Shown here: positions 1-6,052 of the stretch, one piece after another
How positions within the stretch are numbered: the stretch's first letter is position 1
How the letters are laid out: every line of letters starts with the position of its first letter
Assembly: GCA_030643245.1 (NCBI GenBank)
Contig: DAOWME010000152.1
Coordinates: 1 to 7,427 of the forward strand
DNA from: Deltaproteobacteria bacterium
Lineage (GTDB): Bacteria > Desulfobacterota > UBA8473
DNA length: 7,427 nt
Reading direction: 5' to 3'
Position numbers and translations under genes: made by a program
Notes under the pieces: generated by a model
Database searches by the model: none
Told to the model about the DNA's origin: nothing
Seen by the model: the letters and a program-made list of their open reading frames with translations, nothing else

Positions 1-69
1 ATATGTTAAATTTAATAGTTTTAGACTGTTCTTTCTTTATGCTCACTTAGATGCGAGTTCTGCACGGGT

Positions 70-134
70 TAAAATTTGACCACCGTTGAAGCAGCCATAA
101 TTTCAAAAGTGTAAACCGATATATGAAGGATGCC
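70..134 (+). repeat. 65-bp dispersed repeat, left copy
   Basis: This stretch matches the reverse complement of 5596-5660 at 61 of 65 positions with no gaps; the four differences are substitutions. It runs from TAAAATTTGACC to GAAGGATGCC. Inside it, GCAGCC (91-96) can pair with GGATGC (128-133) at five of six positions, giving an imperfect hairpin that is perfect in the other copy. It lies just upstream of a transposase fragment starting at 175, so it could be the leader or end region of an IS200-like or RAYT element. The similarity is read directly from the sequence; the link to the transposase is inference. Confidence 0.85.
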
Positions 135-174
135 AAACTTGACAGGCAAACAATGGTGGGATACTAATGCGATT

Positions 175-264
175 ATGCCTAGATTAGCCCGATTAGACGC
201 GCCCGTAGCATTGCATCACATAATGATCCGGGGAATAGAGCGTCGAAAGATATTTAGAAATAAA
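175..264 (+). pseudogene. Y1/REP-associated (RAYT) transposase, N-terminal remnant
   Basis: The codons from ATG 175 give a peptide starting MPRLARLDAPVALHHIMIRG and continuing IERRKIF. This is the characteristic start of IS200-like Y1 transposases of the REP-associated group, where the pattern is roughly MPR-x-R-(L/I)-x-x-P-x-x-xHH(V/I)-x-x-RG-x-x-(R/K)(R)-x-(I)F. Intact members run to roughly 200-300 residues and carry an HUH motif and a catalytic tyrosine further on; none of that is present. After about residue 30 the open frame continues to 456 as sequence with no family resemblance and reads through a palindrome, so most of the gene has been deleted. No Shine-Dalgarno sequence is visible at 175; an ATG at 130 lies in the same frame. 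Functional transposition by this fragment is not expected. Confidence 0.7.
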
Positions 265-377
265 CTGTTATGGGTGTGTCAGAGAGCTTGGAGGGAGAAT
301 GACTGGCCAAAAAAGAAAAATATGATCTGCTTGATTATTTTCTTAGTTTCTTCTGAACGTCCCTCTTTCCTCCCCCT

Positions 378-443
378 TGACCCGACTGCGCTCGCCGGAT
401 GGAAACAGGTAAGCCTGTTTCCATCCGCCGTGCTCGTGGGTCA
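378..443. repeat. REP-like palindrome with perfect 14-bp stem
   Basis: CGGATGGAAACAGG (396-409) and CCTGTTTCCATCCG (414-427) form a perfect 14-bp stem around the loop TAAG. Weaker complementarity continues outward and closes with TGACCC (378-383) against GGGTCA (438-443), giving an imperfect hairpin of about 66 bases. It lies between the transposase remnant and the 3' end of the convergent VIT-VWA gene, about 75 bases beyond that gene's stop, where it could protect or terminate the mRNA. There is no T tract, so it is not a standard intrinsic terminator. A REP-type element linked to RAYT transposases is the likeliest identity, by inference. Confidence 0.75.
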
Positions 444-516
444 GCGCCGCGATTAGGTGCGACTCGATGTCGGATTTTTATATGTGATTACTGCACATTA
501 TCCATGGTTTGAAGAA

Positions 517-2889
517 TCACCCCAGTATGAACGTGACTTTTACCACCACATTCCCCGCTCCCTGGTGTGCCGGAAAATGTAGTTTCATGAGGGTTTCGGC
601 AATGCACCCTTCGATTTCCTTATTTTTCTTCTTGCTTATATCTGGGGTCACTTTGACTACCCTGCCCTTCTGATCGATTACCAGTGTAAATACTACCTCG
701 CCCTTTAAGCCGGATTGTTCCCCTATTTTCTTACTATAGCATACATTGATTGAGCTGATATTTTTCTCAATCACTTTTCGAAAAGAGCCCTTTGAAATCC
801 CCTTCGGAACATCGATTTTTCCCAGCCGGATATGCTTCCCCTCCCGGGTCTCCGTGTCAATCTCCGGTTCAGACGCCGTATGGTGCTTATTTTGGTATGC
901 ACGGCTCTTTTCCATCACCAGGCCTTCAAGGGCCATGATGCCGGATGAGGGAGCGGCAAGGGTCATCCCTTTTGTTGCAAATGTCCTGTTGCCCACTGCA
1001 TAATCGGAAACGCCCTGGGGCAACGGGAGGGGCTGCTTAACGGTTACGGCCTGACCATCCTTTAGGCGAACTTGCTTGTCAATAGCAACAAACGAAGTAT
1101 ACGCTGTCAACAGGTTGTAAGTCAAACCGAGATTCGTTACTTCCTTGACCCGCTCATCCCGCTTATTCAACCTGTTGTAATCGGAAAGTATCGCGACCCT
1201 ATGACGAGCCCATAGATAACGAAGGGCCGAGTTGGCCTCTGAAGGCTCTACTACTGCAATATCAATATCATTCATGTAGTGCCGATCCCCGGTAGTCCCC
1301 TCCAATCGGATTTTACCTTGGGGCCTGCCGCGCCATTTGCCAAACACAATAACAGGCCGATCAGCCAATACATCAGGAATGCTGAGCGGCTCCACATCGT
1401 AAACCTCAAATCCGCCGAAGTCGATCTTGATCCCAGTCAGAACCGGTGACTCAATGAGGGTCCTGAACTTATCCGCTTTTTCCCGTGCCTCTTCAGCCCT
1501 TGTTATAACAAAGGGCTCGCCCATTCCGACCCTTGCCATCCCCTTAATGATATGGCGGTTCACGCTCGATCCGATTCCGAATGCAAACATATTGGCATTT
1601 CCAAGATTGTTCCGGATCAGGTCGAAAGTTTCCTCTTCAACGGAGATATAACCGTCGGTTACAATGACAACGCTGCGGGAGCATCCTTCCGTTTTAGGCA
1701 TGGATAGCGCCCTTTTAAGGGCAGGCAATAATCTGGTACCGCCTCCGCCCCGATGCTGCTCGATCATGTTTATGGCGCTGGAGATATTCTTCCTGGTGGC
1801 GGGTAATGACTTTTCCGACATCACGGATGACCCTCCGGCAAATAGCAGCATATTGAACATATCCGTTGACCTGAGATTGCCGATTAGATCCTTCAAGAGT
1901 TTCTTTGATATATTAAGAGGGAAGCCATGCATGGAACCGGAGACATCCACAATGAATATGTATTCCCTGGGTGGAATCTGCACATTGCGCACCTGTTTTG
2001 GCGGCTGCATCATGAGGAGGAAAAATTTTTCCTCCTCTCCCTCAAGAAGAAGGAGACCGGTTTCTACATTACTACCGGCTAGCCGGTATTTCAGTATAAA
2101 ATCACGGTTGCCTCCGTATTTCTCTGACGGGTCCAGTCTGACTGATGCACATGCTCGCCCGTCATATAGAACATCTGTCCGATGCGAGGAGCAGATGAGA
2201 TCCTTAATGGGAAGACCTGCGGCCAGGCTGGCCTCAATATCAAAGGTATAGGTTGGAGGTTCTCCCTCGTGTAGATAAGGGCTTTCCGTCCATTTCTCTC
2301 CGGGTCCGGTTTCTGCTGTCTGTTGATCTGTGTAGCGGGGGCCTACCACCGTCGGATAGACAAACTTATAAACAGCATCTGTGGGAACGAGCAACTCGGT
2401 GTATCTAAGTTCAACCATAATAATATCTGCGGGTAGGATGTTTGCAACGTTCATCTGAAATACATTAGGCCTCTGCTGCTCCAGGAGGGACGCGCTCTTA
2501 CCCGCTTGCTTCGCCTGCTCATATTGGCGTCGTGCCGTTTCTCTCTCCTGAATCTTTGCCGTAATGGTTCGCTCCCCTATGGTCATTTTCATCCCATAGA
2601 CAGCCGCCCGCGTGGAGGCAGGAAAGATGTAAATGGCTTCGAGGGGTTTCTTCCCTTCGTTCTTGTAAACCTGTGTCACAACTACATCCGCTATCACCCC
2701 TGAGATATGTACATTCACCGCAGTGGACTTGAGTGGCAGCCGGTCAGCTTCAGGATCTTCACTCTTCACGAAGAAATACGGCGACAATGTCTTGTCGGCA
2801 CCTTCCCCCGGCTGCGCATCGGCGGGGTCTCCCAAAAGCAAACAGATGACAGAGACCAAAAAAATCAACGTACGCATTCTGAATTTCAT
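517..2889 (-). CDS. Secreted VIT and VWA domain protein with AgmX/PglI-type C-terminal domain
   Basis: A 790-residue exported protein. Residues 1-25 form a Sec signal peptide: basic KFRMR, a hydrophobic core LIFLVSVICLLLG, and likely cleavage after ADA at 25. Residues about 45-170 fit a VIT (vault/inter-alpha-trypsin) domain, including the YxFP-like stretch at 87-90. Residues about 308-480 are a von Willebrand A domain with a complete MIDAS: D315-x-S317-x-S319, T385 after a glycine run, and D412 in TDG. After a conserved-looking YNLLTAYTSFVAID (591-604) and a linker, residues about 695-790 resemble the AgmX/PglI C-terminal domain (NVCYSK near 715, EGCIAE near 760, ending in short beta strands), with C717 and C762 possibly paired. 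There is no LPxTG motif, sortase signal or C-terminal membrane anchor, so it is probably periplasmic or outer-envelope. AAGGAGG lies 8 bases before the ATG, and an ECF-type promoter lies 43 bases upstream. The ligand and exact role are unknown; metal-dependent protein binding at the envelope is inference from VWA families. Confidence 0.93.
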   Translation of the reverse strand: MKFRMRTLIFLVSVICLLLGDPADAQPGEGADKTLSPYFFVKSEDPEADRLPLKSTAVNVHISGVIADVVVTQVYKNEGKKPLEAIYIFPASTRAAVYGMKMTIGERTITAKIQERETARRQYEQAKQAGKSASLLEQQRPNVFQMNVANILPADIIMVELRYTELLVPTDAVYKFVYPTVVGPRYTDQQTAETGPGEKWTESPYLHEGEPPTYTFDIEASLAAGLPIKDLICSSHRTDVLYDGRACASVRLDPSEKYGGNRDFILKYRLAGSNVETGLLLLEGEEEKFFLLMMQPPKQVRNVQIPPREYIFIVDVSGSMHGFPLNISKKLLKDLIGNLRSTDMFNMLLFAGGSSVMSEKSLPATRKNISSAINMIEQHRGGGGTRLLPALKRALSMPKTEGCSRSVVIVTDGYISVEEETFDLIRNNLGNANMFAFGIGSSVNRHIIKGMARVGMGEPFVITRAEEAREKADKFRTLIESPVLTGIKIDFGGFEVYDVEPLSIPDVLADRPVIVFGKWRGRPQGKIRLEGTTGDRHYMNDIDIAVVEPSEANSALRYLWARHRVAILSDYNRLNKRDERVKEVTNLGLTYNLLTAYTSFVAIDKQVRLKDGQAVTVKQPLPLPQGVSDYAVGNRTFATKGMTLAAPSSGIMALEGLVMEKSRAYQNKHHTASEPEIDTETREGKHIRLGKIDVPKGISKGSFRKVIEKNISSINVCYSKKIGEQSGLKGEVVFTLVIDQKGRVVKVTPDISKKKNKEIEGCIAETLMKLHFPAHQGAGNVVVKVTFILG

Positions 2890-2931
2890 TCCCTTTACCT
2901 CCTTCTTCCGTATGGTTTTTTCTTTGCGCCA

Positions 2932-2960
2932 TTAGACAAAGCTGGGGGTAGGAAAGTTCC
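2932..2960 (-). promoter_or_regulatory. RpoE-type ECF sigma promoter of the VIT-VWA gene
   Basis: Read on the minus strand, GGAACTT (2960-2954) is followed after 16 bases by GTCTAA (2937-2932). This is an exact match to the well-known sigma-E consensus, and an A-rich tract (AAAAAATTTC) sits immediately upstream of the -35 element, as is common at such promoters. Transcription would begin near 2925, giving a leader of about 36 bases that contains the strong AAGGAGG site. The neighbouring ECF sigma remnant supports the assignment. The match is seen directly; activity is inferred. Confidence 0.75.
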
Positions 2961-2992
2961 GAAATTTTTTCGACCTGTGCAATTACTCAACC

Positions 2993-3237
2993 CTAGTGTC
3001 TTGAAGTGTCTCTGATAAATTTCTTCAAGGATCGGTAAACTTTTATGAATACGTTCTGAGCGGAATCATTTTTGCATCCTGCCTGTCGCCAAGGAATATA
3101 TAGCAAAGGTTGAAGACTTTGTCCTTATACTTGACAACCAGCTCATCGAGCGCGGTCTTGTCGCCAGCTTGAAACGCTCTAACCAAAACCTCATCTTCCT
3201 TATGTGACGTGACTGAATCCTTGACATCTCTATTCAT
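2993..3237 (-). pseudogene. ECF RNA polymerase sigma factor, truncated and frameshifted
   Basis: From ATG 3237 the product starts MNRDVKDSVTSHKEDEVLVR and continues AFQAGDKTALDELVVKYKDK into a region 2 segment, VFNLCYIFLGDRQDA, typical of ECF (sigma-70 family group 4) factors. The frame then breaks at an A5 tract (plus-strand T5, 3069-3073) and ends shortly after. Reading on two bases shifted restores an excellent family match, NDSAQNVFIKVYRSLKKF, the region 2.3-2.4 motif, before a stop at 2993-2995. Region 4, which recognises the -35 element, is absent: ECF factors are usually about 170-200 residues, and only about 80 are represented here. So there are two lesions, a frameshift and a 3' deletion. 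No good Shine-Dalgarno sequence precedes ATG 3237; an in-frame TTG at 3276 is an alternative start. The VIT-VWA promoter starts 33 bases beyond the remnant. Confidence 0.82.
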
Positions 3238-3242
3238 AAATC

Positions 3243-3270
3243 TTGGACAATTCCGCCTCTCAAATGTTCC
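3243..3270 (-). promoter_or_regulatory. Possible second ECF-type promoter upstream of the sigma remnant
   Basis: On the minus strand GGAACAT (3270-3264) is followed after 15 bases by GTCCAA (3248-3243). The -35 core GGAAC is exact and the -10 differs from GTCTAA at one base. It would fit the usual autoregulation of ECF sigma genes, but transcription would start at about the ATG at 3237 and give a nearly leaderless message. This makes the match weaker than the one at 2932-2960, and it may be fortuitous. Confidence 0.35.
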
Positions 3271-3284
3271 GGACAAGAGAGCCG

Positions 3285-3313
3285 ATTATACGACCACGTC
3301 ATATCTATTCGTA
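3285..3313 (-). promoter_or_regulatory. Possible sigma-70 promoter upstream of the sigma remnant
   Basis: A perfect TATAAT (3290-3285, minus strand) lies 48 bases before ATG 3237. The hexamer 17 bases upstream is TACGAA (3313-3308), a poor -35 match, and there is no extended -10 TG. A start near 3278 would give a leader of about 40 bases that runs through the possible ECF site. Supported only by the -10 hexamer. Confidence 0.3.
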
Positions 3314-3440
3314 AGGTTCAATATATCGCTCCAGGTTTCAGGTGTCTGTATTCAGAACTCGTGTTTCTCTTTCCTGACAACGAAAAGCCATGTGAGGGGC
3401 AATTTTCACAGCCCAGAATTTGTCTGTCGGCACCCGCATC

Positions 3441-3460
3441 CTTGAAAAGTGTAAACCTAT
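3441..3460 (+). repeat. Short partial match to the 65-bp repeat
   Basis: The bases CTTGAAAAGTGTAAACCTAT resemble the inner part of the 65-bp repeat near 101-120 (TTTCAAAAGTGTAAACCGAT), sharing AAAAGTGTAAACC exactly in the same orientation as the left copy. The match ends at the stop codon of the MBL gene (3457-3459). It may be a degraded copy or chance; the upstream half of the repeat is not recognisable here. Confidence 0.35.
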
Positions 3461-4347
3461 AGCTTCATCATCTTCTGTAATATTGACGTACCATCCAAGG
3501 GGGCGCCGGGTTCCTCGCCCCGAAATTCGCTGTACAAGCGCTCCACGTTAGCAACAATCCGTTCCGGGTTTGTCCATTTTGCAAATTCCCCCAGGTCGAT
3601 ATCTTTGGCCGCAATAAATGGATCCATCCCTGCGTCAAAGCGCTTTTTAGTCTCGTTTTGGATATGGAGAAGATACTCACGGCTCTCAAGGAGGCCATTC
3701 TTGTTGGTAACAGGACCATGTCCCGGGATATAGATCTCCGCCCCTAAACCGGCCAATAAATCTAAAGTGGCTATCCAGCCGGATATATGACCCATGAGTG
3801 CCAGAGGCGTGCAGAGATAAAAGAGGAGATCTCCACAGAAGACGATACCCGCTTCTTCCAGATATATGAAGATATCCTCTGTGGTATGGGCTGGGCCATT
3901 GTAAATCATCTGAACCTTTAAGTCGTCCGTGTATAGGGTGAGTTTATTTTCGAAGGTTATATCCTGTGGCGTTATTTGAGCACCGTCTAAATTAAGTCCC
4001 GGAAAGTTTTCTTCGTAGGTGGCGGGGTCCACCTCTGCCGCCGCTAAGGTGGCTTCCCTGCAGCGCTCGTGGCAGATAACCTTAGCTTCTTTAAAGAAGT
4101 GGTTCGTCCAGATATGATCCCCATGGCTGTGCGTATTGATCAAGAGCCTGACCGGTTTATCGGTGGTCTTTGCTATCTCTTCCATAAAGACCCGAACCCT
4201 CTTTTCGTTTGACAAGGAATCGATGACAATTGCGTCCTCCTTTCCGATAATCAGCCCCGCGTTGCTCACAAACCATGTTCCATCAGCCTGAACGTAAGCG
4301 AATACGCCAGGCGCCAGTTCCTTCATCTCTGTCTTCCAAAATGGCAT
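3457..4347 (-). CDS. MBL-fold metallo-hydrolase
   Basis: A 296-residue cytoplasmic protein of the metallo-beta-lactamase fold with the complete di-metal site of class B3/glyoxalase-II-like hydrolases: H73-x-H75-x-D77-H78 in the THSHGDH motif, H154 in GPAHTTED, D173 in CGDLL and H210 in IPGHGP. The N-terminal strands (LAPGVFAYV, NAGLIIG, DAIVIDS) are those of the family. No signal peptide or membrane segment is seen, and length is normal. The start at 4347 is supported by AAGGAG about eight bases upstream; a second in-frame ATG at residue 8 has no such site. Members act on varied esters, lactones, thioesters or phosphodiesters, and the substrate cannot be told from the sequence. It appears to be transcribed alone, with gaps of 220 bp or more to the flanking genes' coding regions. 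Confidence 0.93.
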   Translation of the reverse strand: MPFWKTEMKELAPGVFAYVQADGTWFVSNAGLIIGKEDAIVIDSLSNEKRVRVFMEEIAKTTDKPVRLLINTHSHGDHIWTNHFFKEAKVICHERCREATLAAAEVDPATYEENFPGLNLDGAQITPQDITFENKLTLYTDDLKVQMIYNGPAHTTEDIFIYLEEAGIVFCGDLLFYLCTPLALMGHISGWIATLDLLAGLGAEIYIPGHGPVTNKNGLLESREYLLHIQNETKKRFDAGMDPFIAAKDIDLGEFAKWTNPERIVANVERLYSEFRGEEPGAPLDGTSILQKMMKL

Positions 4348-4459
4348 CTTGCATCTCCTTTTCCATGAAGGTTTGCATGTTTCCCACAGTCAGGTCAAGC
4401 TGCATCCGTTTAACTGATTGTGCGGTTTTACTTCTGAAGGTATTCTATTCGGAAATTAG

Positions 4460-4488
4460 GAAAAACACAAGAGGGGGACCGGTCCTCT
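4460..4488 (-). terminator. Possible intrinsic terminator
   Basis: Read on the minus strand, AGAGG and CCTCT (4488-4484 and 4474-4470) form a short stem whose interior contains the palindrome GGACCGGTCC. It is followed by TGTGTTTTT. It lies about 200 bases beyond the GGDEF stop and before the MBL gene, so it could stop readthrough between them. The stem is short and the distance long, so the call is weak. Confidence 0.3.
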
Positions 4489-4578
4489 CAGTTTTGCCCC
4501 CCTGCTGTTAATCGGTTAGCCGTTTCCGATATTTATTTAAATTTTAACAATATGTTATGCAACTCTCAGAATCCGTTA

Positions 4579-4602
4579 GAATCAGGATTTTTTTGCTGAT
4601 TC
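4579..4602. repeat. Hairpin next to a C5G8 tract
   Basis: GAATCAG (4579-4585) and CTGATTC (4596-4602) form a perfect 7-bp stem around a loop with a run of T. It abuts CCCCC followed by eight G (4602-4614), a simple tract prone to length change. It is about 85 bases past the GGDEF stop on the minus strand. The A-run is in the loop and not after the stem, so it does not look like a standard terminator. Confidence 0.45.
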
Positions 4603-4688
4603 CCCCGGGGGGGGTCTCGAAATAATTATGGTGGGGCTTGACAACGCTGGTGGGAGTGTGTTTGTTGAGAACTCCTTTCCCCTGACTT

Positions 4689-5543
4689 TTAATGTAGACC
4701 GATTATCTCATGCATAACCCTGTCTTTGCCGTCTTGCTTCACGGAATACATGAGACTGTCGGCCTTTCTCATGATCTCCTGAAAAGTGATGCCTGCTGTA
4801 TCCTTGTATGTAGCCACACCTATACTGAATGTTACAGGCCACCTGTTCTTCTCCATCACAGCCAAGAGCTCTTCTCGGAGTTTGTGGCTGACTATATGGG
4901 CGGATCTGGCTCCGGTCTCACGCAGGAGGACAGCGAATTCGTCGCCTCCGAGTCTTCCCACTGTATCGGTTGTGCGGATGTTTTTCTCAATGGTTCTGCT
5001 CACTGAACAGAGGAGACTGTCGCCGACATGATGCCCAAAATGATCGTTAACGGCCTTAAAATTGTCCAGGTCAACGTAAACCATGGTAAGAGGGGTGCTG
5101 TATCTGTGGGTCCTCTCTATTTCGATAGCCGCCAATTCACAAAAGCTTCGTCTGTTAGCTATCCCTGTCAGGAAATCCTTTCTTGCAAACTCTTTTTCGA
5201 GTTCCAAAAGACCTTTCAACCTCGATAGAACAATAGCAATAATCAGAAAGACGATCAATCTGAATGATCCATTCAGGTAAGGAATAAAAAGGTGCGAATA
5301 AGCCTCTATAGTCATCAGGTCAGCTGCAATCCATGTCGCTGCGCTGGCAATGGATATGAAGATACCTGCCCATCTTCCTGCAAACCATGTAACAAAACAG
5401 ATGAGGACCACATAAAAGAGCGAATAAGTGTACTCCGGGCCGGCCAGGGTTCGAACAATGCCGACAAATATGACGAGCAGAAGCCCTGAGGCCACCAAAA
5501 GTATCCGGAAATATTTATTGGGGTTCTTTACTCCATCTTTCAT
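4689..5543 (-). CDS. Membrane-anchored GGDEF diguanylate cyclase
   Basis: The enzyme makes cyclic di-GMP from two GTP at the inner membrane. Counting from the most upstream ATG (5600; 303 residues), four hydrophobic segments lie at about 32-50, 59-77, 78-95 and 111-127, then a short helix leads into a full GGDEF domain (about 138-298). Key residues are present: DFLTGIANRR at 142-151, metal-binding D177 in YVDLDNFK, the N185/D194 region, catalytic GGDEF at 218-222, and the RxxD inhibitory I-site (R209-TT-D212) exactly five residues before it. It should therefore be active and product-inhibited. I prefer the start at 5543 (284 residues, MKDGVKNPNKYF): the ATG at 5600 lies inside the 65-bp repeat, has GAAGG abutting it with no spacing, and falls in a hairpin stem. 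Neither start has a strong Shine-Dalgarno sequence. The membrane part has no recognised sensory domain. There is no EAL or HD-GYP partner in the window. Confidence 0.9.
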   Translation of the reverse strand: MKDGVKNPNKYFRILLVASGLLLVIFVGIVRTLAGPEYTYSLFYVVLICFVTWFAGRWAGIFISIASAATWIAADLMTIEAYSHLFIPYLNGSFRLIVFLIIAIVLSRLKGLLELEKEFARKDFLTGIANRRSFCELAAIEIERTHRYSTPLTMVYVDLDNFKAVNDHFGHHVGDSLLCSVSRTIEKNIRTTDTVGRLGGDEFAVLLRETGARSAHIVSHKLREELLAVMEKNRWPVTFSIGVATYKDTAGITFQEIMRKADSLMYSVKQDGKDRVMHEIIGLH

Positions 5544-5595
5544 ACTGGCTTCACCCACCCTGATTAGGGCCATCACAATTACCAGGAAGGGAAAG

Positions 5596-5660
5596 GGCAT
5601 CCTTCATACATCAGTTTACACTTTTGAAATTATGGATGCTTCAACGGTGGTCAAGTTTTA
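5596..5660 (-). repeat. 65-bp dispersed repeat, right copy (inverted)
   Basis: The reverse complement matches 70-134 at 61 of 65 positions. In this copy GCATCC and GGATGC (5639-5634 and 5602-5597, minus strand) pair perfectly over six bases, extended by ATA/TAT with a three-base bulge, so the transcript could fold into a hairpin with a loop of about 22 bases. The repeat forms the presumed 5' leader of the GGDEF gene and contains its most upstream ATG (5600) within the hairpin stem. Confidence 0.85.
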
Positions 5661-5663
5661 TGA

Positions 5664-5692
5664 ATTATACCACAAAACCCTGTGTATCTGAA
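5664..5692 (-). promoter_or_regulatory. Sigma-70 promoter of the GGDEF gene
   Basis: On the minus strand TTCAGA (5692-5687) is followed after exactly 17 bases by TATAAT (5669-5664). TGG immediately before TATAAT supplies an extended -10. Transcription would begin around 5657, just inside the outer edge of the 65-bp repeat, so the repeat would be the mRNA leader. The -35 matches four of six consensus bases. Confidence 0.6.
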
Positions 5693-5777
5693 CCAAAAAC
5701 ATGTAGATTTGGACCGGTAATCCCTATGCCAAGAAAAACCTAAGTTGGAGTACTATAGAAGTCAGCATCGCCCCTTG

Positions 5778-5987
5778 CTATTCTTCGTATTTAAATGACA
5801 CATCCAATCGAACACGAAAATTCGTTATCTTTCCATTTTCGATTGTTACATCATGTCGTGTGATCTCTGCAACTCTCAGGCCCCTCAGGCTTTTTCCTGC
5901 TGATTTAATCGCGTTTTTCGCAGCCTCTTCCCAGGAAACATCACTTGTTCCGACCAACTCAATTATCTTATAAGTACTCCCTGTCAT
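5778..5987 (-). CDS. Dodecin family protein (SecE2/calcium-dodecin-like)
   Basis: A 69-residue protein that fits the dodecin family over its whole length: an initial strand YKIIELVGTS, a helix SWEEAAKNAIKSAGKSL (18-34), and two strands (LRVAEITRHDVTIE, KITNFRVRLDVSFKYEE). Dodecins form dodecameric hollow shells in the cytoplasm; classical members store flavins stacked on a tryptophan in the second strand (W36 in the Halobacterium protein). Here that place is V39 in LRVAEI, as in the Mycobacterium SecE2-type calcium dodecin (IRVARV), so flavin storage is doubtful and a different ligand is possible. The start at 5987 is preceded by a GGGGGTGGG stretch that may serve as a weak ribosome site. It is transcribed toward the GGDEF gene with 117 bases between stop codon and the first repeat base region; an operon is not evident. 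Confidence 0.92.
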   Translation of the reverse strand: MTGSTYKIIELVGTSDVSWEEAAKNAIKSAGKSLRGLRVAEITRHDVTIENGKITNFRVRLDVSFKYEE

Positions 5988-6052
5988 GACCCACCCCCAT
6001 TATTTGCTTTAAGTGTGATCTTTTCATGACCGTTCACAGGGCCTAGTTATCG

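Larger units (their letters stand above)
4348..4688. other. Intergenic region between the MBL and GGDEF genes
   Basis: These 341 bases hold no credible gene on either strand. They should contain the promoter of the MBL gene, and an AT-rich stretch near 4530-4560 is a candidate zone, but no convincing -35/-10 pair was found. Two hairpins (4460-4488 and 4579-4602) and a C5G8 tract (4602-4614) are listed separately or described there. Confidence 0.6.

Noticed and set aside
265..456. Continuation of the plus-strand open frame after the transposase start, as a genuine 108-residue gene from 130.
   Set aside because: The peptide after about residue 45 has no family resemblance and is translated from a palindrome; the frame is open by chance after deletion of the transposase body.
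456..516. ATGTG/CACAT hairpin just past the VIT-VWA stop as an intrinsic terminator.
   Set aside because: The stem is only five base pairs and on the minus strand it is followed by A-rich, not T-rich, sequence.
1664..2251. 195-codon plus-strand open frame within the VIT-VWA gene.
   Set aside because: It is the antisense shadow of a well-supported gene, with no ribosome site or recognisable protein family.
3209..3445. 78-codon plus-strand open frame over the sigma upstream region.
   Set aside because: No ribosome site or family resemblance; it overlaps the sigma relic antisense and the partial repeat.
4638..4666. TTGACA on the plus strand near 4639 as a promoter.
   Set aside because: The hexamer at the right distance is TTTGTT, a poor -10, and no plus-strand gene follows.
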